Below the pieces are notes generated by a model. It did no database searches and was not told the DNA's origin. It saw only the letters and a program-made list of their open reading frames with translations. DNA of 64,000 nucleotides. Origin: a virus. Below are positions 49,180-56,810 of this stretch, in pieces (position 1 is the first letter of the stretch; every line of letters starts with the position of its first letter). Position numbers and translations under genes: made by a program. The stretch is taken from positions 23,929 to 87,928 of IMG/VR virus record IMGVR_UViG_3300027917_000032, one strand, 5' to 3'.

Positions 49180-49584
49180 TTACTCTTCATCTTCCTCTTC
49201 TGCGGCTTCCCAAATACGCTCCCGTGGCTCCCAGAGTCTTTCGGGTGCCTCTTCCGGCTCGGGTTCCGGCTCGGGTTCCGGCTCGGGTTCCGGCTCGGGT
49301 TCCGGCTCGGGTTCCGGCTCGGGTTCCGGCTCGGGTGGCGCTAGCATCGCTTCCAAATCTTCCGGCTTATAACAGACCCATTGATTATCTTTCCACATCC
49401 GAGAGTGACCGCGAACACCGGCGTCATCCCGGCTTTCACAGACGATGGTAAGTATGTCATCTTCGTTCGCGGGAAATTCCACCAGCGGTGTTGAACTGCC
49501 TCGGAGATTGACCACGCCCCCATCTTTCATGTATAGCGTAGCGTAATATCGCGGGTAGTGCAGAAACGGACAAGCAATTTGCAT
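49180..49584 (-). CDS. Protein with long Pro-Glu repeat
   Basis: A 134-residue protein. Residues 1-80 are a compact domain (RYYATLYMKDGGVVNLRGSS, DILTIVCESRDDAGVRGH). Residues 82-113 are an uninterrupted Pro-Glu series, followed by an acidic helix with ERLWEPRERIWEAAEEED. The repeat would form a stiff rod. GGAGTAAACC precedes the ATG. It lies just before the large terminase gene, so a packaging or head role is possible. A small terminase is not excluded but not supported. Confidence 0.7.
   Translation of the reverse strand: MQIACPFLHYPRYYATLYMKDGGVVNLRGSSTPLVEFPANEDDILTIVCESRDDAGVRGHSRMWKDNQWVCYKPEDLEAMLAPPEPEPEPEPEPEPEPEPEPEPEPEPEPEEAPERLWEPRERIWEAAEEEDEE
49252..49335 (-). repeat. Seven 12-bp repeats coding Pro-Glu
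   Basis: Seven perfect copies of TTCCGGCTCGGG on the plus strand. On the minus strand they code PEPE units. The perfect identity suggests recent slippage expansion and likely variation between isolates. Confidence 0.95.
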
Positions 49585-49587
49585 GGT

Positions 49588-49932
49588 TTACTCCTCATCA
49601 AGAATTTCGTCAATGTCACGCCCTTCGCCCCGCCGAGCGGCGTCACGAGCTTCCTCCACTGTTTCAGGGTCCGGCCCTAGCATCAGTGGTGCCAGCATAA
49701 GCAGAATCTTGAGAATAGTCGGCCAGTTTTCCTTGAACCACTCCCAAATCTTCTCCATGTCCAAGCCGTCTTGCCAAGGTGTGCGACATGTTCGCTCCAC
49801 TTCAGCCTGCCAACGAGCAACCAACTCGGGGTTTTGGACAGCTTCCTTAACCTGCATGTATTCTTCCGGCGTTAGGCGACCCCGCCAATAGGCCCATCGC
49901 GCCACTCGTTTTGCTTTTCGACCGAAGTTCAT
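49588..49932 (-). CDS. Membrane-associated hypothetical protein
   Basis: A 114-residue protein with a basic amino end (MNFGRKAKRVARWAYWRGRL), a helix LTPEEYMQVKEAVQN, and one membrane segment WPTILKILLMLAPLML (residues 69-84) before an acidic tail. The amino half resembles J-domain-free phage proteins only loosely. It is the first of several envelope-directed genes here. GGAG lies 7 bases before the ATG. Confidence 0.68.
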   Translation of the reverse strand: MNFGRKAKRVARWAYWRGRLTPEEYMQVKEAVQNPELVARWQAEVERTCRTPWQDGLDMEKIWEWFKENWPTILKILLMLAPLMLGPDPETVEEARDAARRGEGRDIDEILDEE

Positions 49933-49934
49933 GG

Positions 49935-50237
49935 TTATTCTCCTTCCAAGGCGTCAAGAGCTAGGAAAAGGTACGCAATCCCAGCCGACGCAAGTCCAGA
50001 AATGGCGACTACACTCATCGTGTAGACGGCCCACTGGGCGAGATTAGTAACTTGCATCCACAGTGGAGTGAGGGCAAGGGATAACCAATGGCTCACGCAC
50101 CAGGGGCAGTGGATTAGCTTCTCGAACCACGGGCCATTCTTTGACACCCACGCTCGCAGTGGTGCGCCCGCATGAGTAGTCGAGATTGTCATGGACGTTG
50201 CAGCGACCGCTAGCCCAAGTACGATGAGGTTTTCCAT
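49935..50237 (-). CDS. DUF1360-like membrane protein
   Basis: A 100-residue protein with three hydrophobic segments (IVLGLAVAATSMTIS, WLSLALTPLWMQV, AVYTMSVVAISGLASAGIAY). The central LIHCPWCVSHWLSL is the Cys-pair motif of DUF1360 proteins found in Bacillus spores and many phages. A dithiol in the membrane next to the thioredoxin gene is suggestive of redox work, but this is inference. The ATG overlaps the upstream stop (TGATG). Confidence 0.75.
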   Translation of the reverse strand: MENLIVLGLAVAATSMTISTTHAGAPLRAWVSKNGPWFEKLIHCPWCVSHWLSLALTPLWMQVTNLAQWAVYTMSVVAISGLASAGIAYLFLALDALEGE

Positions 50238-50677
50238 CAGTATAGCTCATAATTGGATTTGTTCTTCCGCAAGGTTTTAAGGAGTTCCTCTTTAGTTACA
50301 ACACCGACATGGCGTGTTACCTCCTCCTCATCTTGGTAGATTACGGCTGTGGGCAGTGTTCGGACACCCATCTTACGCGCAAGTTTTCGGCTCTTGTCGT
50401 AATCATACACATAGACTGTGTATCCTTCTTTTCGCAACGCTTCAACAATCGGCTCCATCTTTTTGCATGACGCGCACCACTTAGAAGTCCACAGTACCAA
50501 GCAATTTGGTGCCCAATTCTCTGTCACCAGGAGGAAGGGGAGCTGGATGCCTCGCTCTAATCGCTCAGGCGGCACCCATCCTTGTTTACAAATACTTGCG
50601 GGAGCCACTCCCGTCGCCAAAACAAGGGCGAAAATTATGTAGCACACCGCCAGAAAACCAAAAATCTTCCCTTTCAT
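50237..50677 (-). CDS. Membrane-anchored or exported thioredoxin
   Basis: A 146-residue protein. A hydrophobic amino segment (FGFLAVCYIIFALVLATGVA, residues 6-25) serves as signal or anchor. The thioredoxin domain follows with TSKWCASCKKMEPIV (active Cys 68 and 71) and the cis-proline loop VRTLPTAVIY. It would act outside the cytoplasmic membrane on disulfides. The ATG at 50677 is preferred (GAGGA 4 bases upstream) over an earlier start. It lies between the DUF1360-like protein and the papain-like protease, which itself needs a reduced cysteine. Confidence 0.88.
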   Translation of the reverse strand: MKGKIFGFLAVCYIIFALVLATGVAPASICKQGWVPPERLERGIQLPFLLVTENWAPNCLVLWTSKWCASCKKMEPIVEALRKEGYTVYVYDYDKSRKLARKMGVRTLPTAVIYQDEEEVTRHVGVVTKEELLKTLRKNKSNYELY

Positions 50678-50684
50678 CACATCC

Positions 50685-51692
50685 TCACCACAGTATATAA
50701 TCGGGAACGTCTCGCTGCGGATAGCCAACGTACCCGCTCAATGCTATACTGTCCCCTTGCTTCATGGCCGCGTCCACTGTCGCTGCGTCACACCAATAGC
50801 TTCCCGCAGGTTGCTCATGGCGTGTTGGTCCGCTGACCCAATTCTCGCCCCAGGAGTTTACTACCAGGGCTCCCGGTCTGCGGTATTCATCATCGACGCC
50901 CAAAATAACCTGGGCGTGATACCAAGGTTTTCGGCGTCGTCTCAAAAACCCATCTTTGTCCCGTTTTGTCCAGAAGCCGATGTTACAACACATCACAACC
51001 GGATAGCCATTCGCCACGGCATCCCGGCACTCTTCCCACGACCGAACCAGGGTACACGTTTGTAGCGGGTGGAGCTTGCACAATGGTTCAAGTGCGTCAG
51101 GCACGCCCGCTCCATACCGGCCCATTTGACGGGCCTTTGCTCCACTGTATGTTGTAAAATCGTACTCGCCATCAAGGTAGGACTGCCGCAAGAGAACGCC
51201 CCAATCTCGACAAAACTCGGCCGCCAGCGTGCCGGTAGTGCCATCGTATGTGAGCTTTCTACGACTCATCCCGCCTGTTTCAATACGCGCGCCGGCGTAA
51301 ATTATCTCCGTGGCCGCTTTAGCAACCCAGCGTTCAGGCATGTTAAACGAGGCGATTCGTACCGCTGTAAGCACGTCAATTCCTAAGCCAAACGCCTGTC
51401 CAACACAGTCACCTACGGTTTGTTTATGAGGCTGAAGGGGCCAACCAGTGACTTGCTCGTAGGCTTTCCACAAGAAAACCTTACGACCTTTCCCGGTGTC
51501 TTTAATTTGGCTATTGTACTGACTTAAAAATGGCCGCCGATGCCGCTGAATAAAGCGATCCCGGATTGTTGCGTCATCGACCCATCCAGCGTACAGTGGC
51601 GAGTCGTCATCTTCCCCCGCCCGCAGGAAGGAACCTGTAGACAGGCTTCCAATGCCGCCCAAAATGAGCTTCAACACATCACGTCGCTTCAT
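50685..51692 (-). CDS. Papain-like (C1A) cysteine protease with twin-arginine-type signal
   Basis: A 335-residue protein. The amino end MKRRDVLKLILGGIGSLSTG has the RR-x-hydrophobic form of a Tat signal. The catalytic set of papain is visible: oxyanion Q91 and C96 (KQTVGDCVGQAFG), H259 (KPWYHAQVILGVDDE) and N279 (LVVNSWGENW). It would be folded in the cytoplasm and exported. It may cut envelope proteins at lysis or entry, or process virion proteins. No classical peptidoglycan hydrolase was found in the window, so a lysis role is possible but unproven. GGGAG lies 6 bases before the ATG. Confidence 0.85.
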   Translation of the reverse strand: MKRRDVLKLILGGIGSLSTGSFLRAGEDDDSPLYAGWVDDATIRDRFIQRHRRPFLSQYNSQIKDTGKGRKVFLWKAYEQVTGWPLQPHKQTVGDCVGQAFGLGIDVLTAVRIASFNMPERWVAKAATEIIYAGARIETGGMSRRKLTYDGTTGTLAAEFCRDWGVLLRQSYLDGEYDFTTYSGAKARQMGRYGAGVPDALEPLCKLHPLQTCTLVRSWEECRDAVANGYPVVMCCNIGFWTKRDKDGFLRRRRKPWYHAQVILGVDDEYRRPGALVVNSWGENWVSGPTRHEQPAGSYWCDAATVDAAMKQGDSIALSGYVGYPQRDVPDYILW

Positions 51693-51702
51693 GCTAATCT
51701 CC

Positions 51703-52497
51703 CTAACGTGGGTCGAACATCGTGGCGTAAGCCAACAGCCCTTCTGCGATTTCTCGCCAAATTTTCGCGTGCTGCTCCGGTGTTTTGAGATGCCCGGCGT
51801 CAGCCTGCCGCTTTAGCTCTGTCTGCAACTTACTCAAAACTGGCATCCAGTTAGCTAGAGATTCGCCCAGGGCGACACGATTTGCTTGACCTGTCGCTTG
51901 GCTAATTTCTTCTGGGGTTGTGTAGGCACCGCCCGCGATAGCAGCAGCGATGCTTTCAAAACTCTCGGCCAGAGCTAAGGCTTCTCCCGGCTCTCGCTTA
52001 GCTTCAGCACACCAGTAGGGAATCCATGCCATGAGCCCTGCTTCGGGCGATGGCTTTTCGACAACGGGGTATTCAATCGTGGGGTCAGGATCGCCAGGAT
52101 TAACAATATGTACGACATGCGTCATTACGTCCACGAATCCGTCTTTGGCACAAGCAACGACAAACATATACGAGCCCACTTTTCGGGCGCTGAAAACAGC
52201 CCGGCGACCGCCATCGTATACTTCAAAGTCAACTGAGTCGGGCACCAGCAGCCACTTGAAAGAGTCCGCGATACTTGTCGATACATCCAGGCGGATCAAT
52301 TCGCCAACCAGGCCCTTGTCCGGTGCAACTAAGGCAATCTGAGCCCTTTCGACAGCCTCCGCTGACACCACCACGGGCGGCGAGTGATGCCCGTTCGTAC
52401 CGGCCAATCCCGGCTCAACAGGGCTGGTATTGGCCCCAACGGCCAACACTAGCATCAGAAGGACCGCGCCCGCAAAATTTCTCATGCCGCTTCGCAT
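51703..52497 (-). CDS. Exported protein with PKD-like domain
   Basis: A 264-residue protein with a signal peptide (MRNFAGAVLLMLVLAVGANT). A beta domain follows (residues 40-120) with LVGELIRLDVSTSIADSFKW, DGGRRAVFSARKVGSYMFVV and VDVMTHVVHIVNPGDP, a PKD/Ig-like pattern, and then a helical domain (EALALAESFESIAAAIAGGA and on). The ATG at 52497 has AGG upstream; an ATG 4 codons on is possible. Similar signal plus PKD proteins are frequent in planctomycetes, which is a weak host hint. It is likely periplasmic or surface-bound. Confidence 0.72.
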   Translation of the reverse strand: MRSGMRNFAGAVLLMLVLAVGANTSPVEPGLAGTNGHHSPPVVVSAEAVERAQIALVAPDKGLVGELIRLDVSTSIADSFKWLLVPDSVDFEVYDGGRRAVFSARKVGSYMFVVACAKDGFVDVMTHVVHIVNPGDPDPTIEYPVVEKPSPEAGLMAWIPYWCAEAKREPGEALALAESFESIAAAIAGGAYTTPEEISQATGQANRVALGESLANWMPVLSKLQTELKRQADAGHLKTPEQHAKIWREIAEGLLAYATMFDPR

Positions 52498-52505
52498 TGT
52501 AAACC

Positions 52506-52703
52506 TCAAAGTTTGATTTTTACGGATTGGTCGTGACCATGCCAACGTAATTGACGAGTGAGCCAACAGTCTTCGCAGTAATTACCGCTATAGCGAAGTA
52601 CATTTCCGCAGGCGCAGCGTCGTGTTTCATCTACTTCACTCGCTTGCACCGGTACGTGCGCTTGTTGTAAAGCTCGTCGCCTACGTTGTCGCCTGGATCG
52701 CAT
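52506..52703 (-). CDS. Small Arg-rich zinc-ribbon protein
   Basis: A 65-residue protein: MRSRRQRRRRALQQAHVPVQ, then a ribbon RRCACGNVLRYSGNYCEDCW with two CxxC-type pairs, then a basic end. TGATG overlap with the upstream gene. Possibly a nucleic-acid or protein adaptor. The function is unknown. Confidence 0.65.
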   Translation of the reverse strand: MRSRRQRRRRALQQAHVPVQASEVDETRRCACGNVLRYSGNYCEDCWLTRQLRWHGHDQSVKIKL

Positions 52704-52939
52704 CAGTCATCCCAGCCAAAAAGTGCGGACAACATCGCCCACAGTTCCAGAATCAGGTCAATCAGGGTGTGAATTTCCTCGGGGTCAATGTCCAATTCCT
52801 CTGCCGCCACAAGAACGGCTGCTTGCGCGTCCGCATCCTTCGAGCGGAGTTTACGCATAAACACACCAGAACGAAGACCGAGCATCCTACTAGCCCGTCG
52901 CACGACCTTCAACGCATTACGTCTTTCCCGCAGCTTCAT
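52703..52939 (-). CDS. Hypothetical protein with basic head and acidic helical tail
   Basis: A 78-residue protein. MKLRERRNALKVVRRASRML is a strongly basic helix; the second half (AAVLVAAEELDIDPEEIHTL, IDLILELWAMLSALFGWDD) is acidic then amphipathic and could insert in a membrane or bind a partner. GGGAG lies 7 bases before the ATG. The family is not recognised. Confidence 0.62.
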   Translation of the reverse strand: MKLRERRNALKVVRRASRMLGLRSGVFMRKLRSKDADAQAAVLVAAEELDIDPEEIHTLIDLILELWAMLSALFGWDD

Positions 52940-52949
52940 GTTACTCTCC

Positions 52950-53138
52950 CTACTTGTTGAGTCTACTAAATGTCTGTGCCAAAATGCACCGCTTCTTTGC
53001 CAACGGGCTTAATTTATCGGCTGGCTGCGCACAAAACGCCTGCCACGTTGAGAAGCCCGCTCGCTTTGCCATTTCCGTTAAGGCACCCTCCTTAATGTCC
53101 GCTTGCTGAATCCATTTCTTCTTTTTCTTTTTCGCCAT
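52950..53138 (-). CDS. Small Lys-rich phage protein
   Basis: A 62-residue protein (MAKKKKKKWIQQADIKEGAL..., LSPLAKKRCILAQTFSRLNK). Short proteins beginning MAKKKWIQ.A.KKGAL with a distal K..L..T are common in phages; their role is unknown. AAGGTGG precedes the ATG. Confidence 0.75.
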   Translation of the reverse strand: MAKKKKKKWIQQADIKEGALTEMAKRAGFSTWQAFCAQPADKLSPLAKKRCILAQTFSRLNK

Positions 53139-53147
53139 GATACCACC

Positions 53148-53912
53148 TTAAAGATAACCGACTTCCCCTTCGATTCGATAGTAGTGTCTGCACCGAATGG
53201 AGTAGTCAATCACGAAGTAGTACCCGTGTTCTCGTAATCGGTAGCCCCAAACTGTATCATTGGCTCGCAAGCCATCTTTGTCCATCATAAAGCCAAGCTC
53301 TTTGACTAGGTGTGTCTTTGTCAGCCAACATCCTAGATGCCCAGAGCCGATAATCTCAACACCAAAGGGCTTATCTTCGATGAAAGTTCGCTTGGCGGTT
53401 TTCTCTTTACACACGTCGCCTTCTGGAAAGCGATAGTCAATTTCAAACGTCCAAGCGTTCGGAATTGGTCGAATGTTTTTTGCTTTTGAAAAACGGCGGC
53501 AGTATTGTTGTCCTATGACTGTGCCAATTTTCTCATCCAGCCGGAAAATTGCCAGCATTTTGCTGAGACTATCCGGGGGAACCCACACGTCATCCTCGAC
53601 GTTAAACATGAACTCGTTGTCCGCTGGCACCAGTTCAGCCAAGTTACAATAAACTTCGTGACACCGTTCTGACACTCGGCAATAATCTGGCGTGTTCTCG
53701 ATTACTAGCGGTGGCGTTATGTCAATAACAATCTCATGCGAGGGAAAGACTTTTATCTTCTCTTGCAGCATCGCGTGAAAATCAGCATCGCATGAGTTGT
53801 CATACCAAATCACATGGAAATCGTCTTTTGGGTGATCGAGATTGACAACGCCATCATAGTAGGCATCGAAACAATGACGCTTTCCAGCGAAAGGGGTGGT
53901 GAGCGTTATCAT
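53148..53912 (-). CDS. GT-A-type glycosyltransferase-like protein
   Basis: A 254-residue protein. FMFNVEDDVWVPPDSL (residues 101-116) supplies the DxD-type metal and nucleotide site, and VEIIGSGHLGCWLTKTHLVK followed by ANDTVWGYRLREHG resembles the acceptor side of family 2-like enzymes. It lies in the fibre cluster, so glycosylation of virion fibres is one possibility and host glycan modification another. The ATG at 53912 has GGAG 5 bases upstream. The stop of the upstream gene overlaps within the usual few bases. Confidence 0.75.
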   Translation of the reverse strand: MITLTTPFAGKRHCFDAYYDGVVNLDHPKDDFHVIWYDNSCDADFHAMLQEKIKVFPSHEIVIDITPPLVIENTPDYCRVSERCHEVYCNLAELVPADNEFMFNVEDDVWVPPDSLSKMLAIFRLDEKIGTVIGQQYCRRFSKAKNIRPIPNAWTFEIDYRFPEGDVCKEKTAKRTFIEDKPFGVEIIGSGHLGCWLTKTHLVKELGFMMDKDGLRANDTVWGYRLREHGYYFVIDYSIRCRHYYRIEGEVGYL

Positions 53913-54295
53913 TGACTCTCCGATGCGAAGCAATCAATTGTCTGCGGGTAAATGTCCGTGGTGCCGACGTGGAAAGTGAAGCCTGTATTTGATTTATTGG
54001 TGTTCCAGTGCGATGTGGCGTATGGCACATCACAAATTACAACTGGTGTCACACCTGATGCAAAGGCTTTAGGAAACGTGACTGCAACGCTACTTTGACT
54101 TGCGGGTAAGGTGAAGGAAAAGGTGTTGTTTATCCGATTGATAAGTACATCTTCCAACGCCTTCACTTCAACTACCAGTCGCCCAAATAAGCTATCCTCG
54201 GGCGAATCAGGGGATGCGATAGTATGATGAACATTGACCGTACCATCCCACGCACTATCAGGAAAGAACGGCGTGTACGGGATATTAACACTCAT
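53909..54295 (-). CDS. Fibre-type protein with FPxxxWDG module
   Basis: A 128-residue protein. Residues 1-50 hold PFFPDSAWDGTVNVHHTI and FGRLVVEVKALEDVLINR, a module shared with the proteins at 58531 and 59037. The rest is a beta domain (SVAVTFPKAFASGVTPVVIC, NTGFTFHVGTTDIYP) of the kind found at fibre tips. The module may dock short fibres to a common site. ATGA overlap at the start. Confidence 0.72.
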   Translation of the reverse strand: MSVNIPYTPFFPDSAWDGTVNVHHTIASPDSPEDSLFGRLVVEVKALEDVLINRINNTFSFTLPASQSSVAVTFPKAFASGVTPVVICDVPYATSHWNTNKSNTGFTFHVGTTDIYPQTIDCFASESQ

Positions 54296-54783
54296 AGTCC
54301 TGCTGCCCCAATCGCAAAAGTATTATCCAACTTCTGATCTACTGAAGCCTTACCTGATGTACTCGTAAGCTCCATTGAGTCCCGAATTTGCTGTTGTGTG
54401 GGTGTAAGTGTAGCAGTTACGACTAGACCGGCCGAGTTCTGGGCAATTACCTGCACTTGATTTTGCACAAGGATGCCATTTTCTACGTCAAAAATGTTGT
54501 TGTTTGACCCAGCGAGGCGAACGGAATATTGACCATCTTCAAACTCGACGGAGTATCCATTGATGATTTCAATTGTGCGGGCGTATGTTGCTCCAGCCAC
54601 CGTTACTTCAGTGTTGTGGCGAAACATACTAGGAAATGGTATCCCTTCTTCATCATCTTGGAGAGCCGCAAGATCGAGTCTAAATTGATCGGTGTCCAAT
54701 TCATACAGCGTACCGCTAATAAGTGTCAAATCAGCTTTGGGTACGCTGATTATCTTCGTGCTGTAGTCAACTGAGAGGGCCAT
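54292..54783 (-). CDS. Fibre-associated beta protein
   Basis: A 163-residue protein: KIISVPKADLTLISGTLYEL, DTDQFRLDLAALQDDEEG, HNTEVTVAGATYARTIEIIN, then VENGILVQNQVQVIAQNSAG. This segment order is common in phage tail-fibre or upper-baseplate proteins. GGAGAAGTAA precedes the ATG. Confidence 0.75.
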   Translation of the reverse strand: MALSVDYSTKIISVPKADLTLISGTLYELDTDQFRLDLAALQDDEEGIPFPSMFRHNTEVTVAGATYARTIEIINGYSVEFEDGQYSVRLAGSNNNIFDVENGILVQNQVQVIAQNSAGLVVTATLTPTQQQIRDSMELTSTSGKASVDQKLDNTFAIGAAGL

Positions 54784-54987
54784 TTACTTCTCCGTCGAGC
54801 CGTGTCCATATTTTTGCTGGAGGCTGTTGACGATTAAACCGCGTTGCTGTGCAAGTTCTTGTCGAAACGTGTTTAGTTGTGCTTGTAATGTCTTGCTTGC
54901 TTCAACCAGGTCACTTATCAACTGCCCTTGATGACTTAGTGTGTCCATTACAGCCACGTAGTTCAGCTTCTCAATCTTGTCGTGCAT
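54784..54987 (-). CDS. Coiled-coil protein in the fibre cluster
   Basis: A 67-residue protein, almost all coiled coil (TLSHQGQLISDLVEASKTLQ, FRQELAQQRGLIVNSLQQ). It could trimerise with fibre proteins. The start has only a weak GAG site 3 bases after the upstream stop. Confidence 0.62.
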   Translation of the reverse strand: MHDKIEKLNYVAVMDTLSHQGQLISDLVEASKTLQAQLNTFRQELAQQRGLIVNSLQQKYGHGSTEK

Positions 54988-54990
54988 GTG

Positions 54991-56799
54991 TTACTCGTCT
55001 GGAATCATTAGTACCGTTAGAGACAACCCAGTGCTACTGCTAATTGTCTCAGTGATGGGTGAACTCCGATAAAACGGCGTGGCCGACGATTTTCGCGCCT
55101 TGCCAATAACATTTTGGTCAGTGGACAAAGATCGCGTATCGCTAACTTGGCCCGAAACATTTGTAGTTTCATTGAAGATCACGGTCGTTGAGGTAATTGT
55201 ACCTGTCGCTGGACTTGTGGCCGTATCGGTCATTGTATAGGTGTAGCCATTTACACCAGTGACAGTGATTTGGTATGCCCCATTGTAGGCTTCTTGGTCT
55301 GCGCCTTCAATAAGTACCCAGTCATCAGTTGCCAATCCATGCGCCGTGTGCGAAACAGTAGCCGTTGTTCCTGAGCTAGTAATCGAAATCGACTCTTGGT
55401 AGTTCAAATCCCCCGTTGCGTCAGCCGCATATAACAGTACTCGCGCTCCAGAAATCACGCCAAAAGTAGTCGCATCTTTTACTGTGATAAGGGTGGTGAC
55501 AGGATTAGTAACAAATGTGACCGTGCTTCCGCCAGTATTATAGCTGTTCGCATATCCAGATGCGTTATTGACAAGGTAAATCGTGGCCGCTGATCCTGAC
55601 GTGTTATTCACGTCGTAGTTTCCGGCCTCGTCATCGAACACGAAATTGTCAAAGGTCGGGGTGGTGGAGTCACTACTGGCGTCGTATTCTACGCCATTAT
55701 CGCAGTTGTAGAAAAACAAGTCACTGATATTTGAATCATCAGATGGATACAGTAGGGCTCCCGTTGTCCCCACATAATTTCTAAACGTGCATAGCTCAAA
55801 AGTACTCGTGCTTGGATCAACTTGCTGGCAGTCGATGAAACTTGTCGATGTTACTTCACTCGTCGAAGCAAAATCGCAAGTCGAGGCTCTAATAAAAGTG
55901 GAGCCATCAATCGTCACATTACTATTCGTGTCGCTCGCGTCTACCGAAAAGCGCGTAGTGGCGGTCGAGCCCGCCCCTTTACACACCAAACGATTAACGG
56001 TAGCCGTACAGCCAGAGCCAGAGAACGTCAGCGTATAGAAGCCCGAAGCTACCTGACCTTCACCATCTGCATTTCGGTCCTTAAAAATGAGTGTTTCGTC
56101 GGCTGATTGAAAAGTAGTAGTCGTAGCGCCATTACCTATTAGCAACTTACCTTGACAAAAGATAACGCCGTCTTTGGTTTCCAAAATACCATAGCGATAT
56201 GTTGACGACTCATCAATAGCTGCCGCATCAGCCAGATCGAAGGTTGTGCCCGTGAGTGTCAGCCCGGTGCCGTAGCGTACAACGTCGTTCCACTGGTTGT
56301 CGATAATTCGGATATTGCCCGAATTGGAAATATCAACGTACCAAGTGATAACATCAATATCCGACAAACTCAATGTACCACTGCTCGCGTATACGTCCGT
56401 AGTGCTATTCACGTCTAGCACAAAGCACTTCCACTCACCGCCCCAGGTATCACTACCGGCGATGTGCCACTCTTTGTAGTTACCAGAGCCGTCTGTCAAA
56501 CGAATATGGTAGCCCGAGGTATTGGTTGTACCTGTTGTCTTAACCTCCATGAAAGGCGCTACGTCATTTTTAGCCCACCAATACAGGTGTGTGCCAGTCG
56601 CACTCATATCAAGATTAGTCGTCGGCGTGAACGTACACGAGGTACGTGAGTTTTTCGCCGCTTGCCAGGTGTATGAGCCATTCCCTTGAATCTTGACTTC
56701 AGTATCGGCATCGCCCGAATCACCTGACCATGTACCTTGGGACGAGGCGGTATCGGCATCGGATACTAGCGACAAATTTGCCGTCACTGTGACTGCCAT
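54991..56799 (-). CDS. Large beta-structured fibre protein
   Basis: A 602-residue protein. The first 200 residues are a jelly-roll or lectin-like domain (SCTFTPTTNLDMSATGTHLY, NTSGYHIRLTDGSGNYKEW, KCFVLDVNSTTDVY). The middle is repetitive, Thr/Ser/Asp-rich and probably beta-helical (NVTIDGSTFIRASTCDF, STFELCTFRNYVG). The end has a fibronectin-like stretch (TATVSHTAHGLATDDWVLI). It is likely a receptor-binding or decorating fibre. Confidence 0.75.
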   Translation of the reverse strand: MAVTVTANLSLVSDADTASSQGTWSGDSGDADTEVKIQGNGSYTWQAAKNSRTSCTFTPTTNLDMSATGTHLYWWAKNDVAPFMEVKTTGTTNTSGYHIRLTDGSGNYKEWHIAGSDTWGGEWKCFVLDVNSTTDVYASSGTLSLSDIDVITWYVDISNSGNIRIIDNQWNDVVRYGTGLTLTGTTFDLADAAAIDESSTYRYGILETKDGVIFCQGKLLIGNGATTTTFQSADETLIFKDRNADGEGQVASGFYTLTFSGSGCTATVNRLVCKGAGSTATTRFSVDASDTNSNVTIDGSTFIRASTCDFASTSEVTSTSFIDCQQVDPSTSTFELCTFRNYVGTTGALLYPSDDSNISDLFFYNCDNGVEYDASSDSTTPTFDNFVFDDEAGNYDVNNTSGSAATIYLVNNASGYANSYNTGGSTVTFVTNPVTTLITVKDATTFGVISGARVLLYAADATGDLNYQESISITSSGTTATVSHTAHGLATDDWVLIEGADQEAYNGAYQITVTGVNGYTYTMTDTATSPATGTITSTTVIFNETTNVSGQVSDTRSLSTDQNVIGKARKSSATPFYRSSPITETISSSTGLSLTVLMIPDE

Positions 56800-56810
56800 G
56801 CTTTACTCGC

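Noticed and set aside
49224-49451. Plus-strand frame with VPARVPARV repeats
   Set aside because: It is the antisense reading of the Pro-Glu coding array; no start context or domain.
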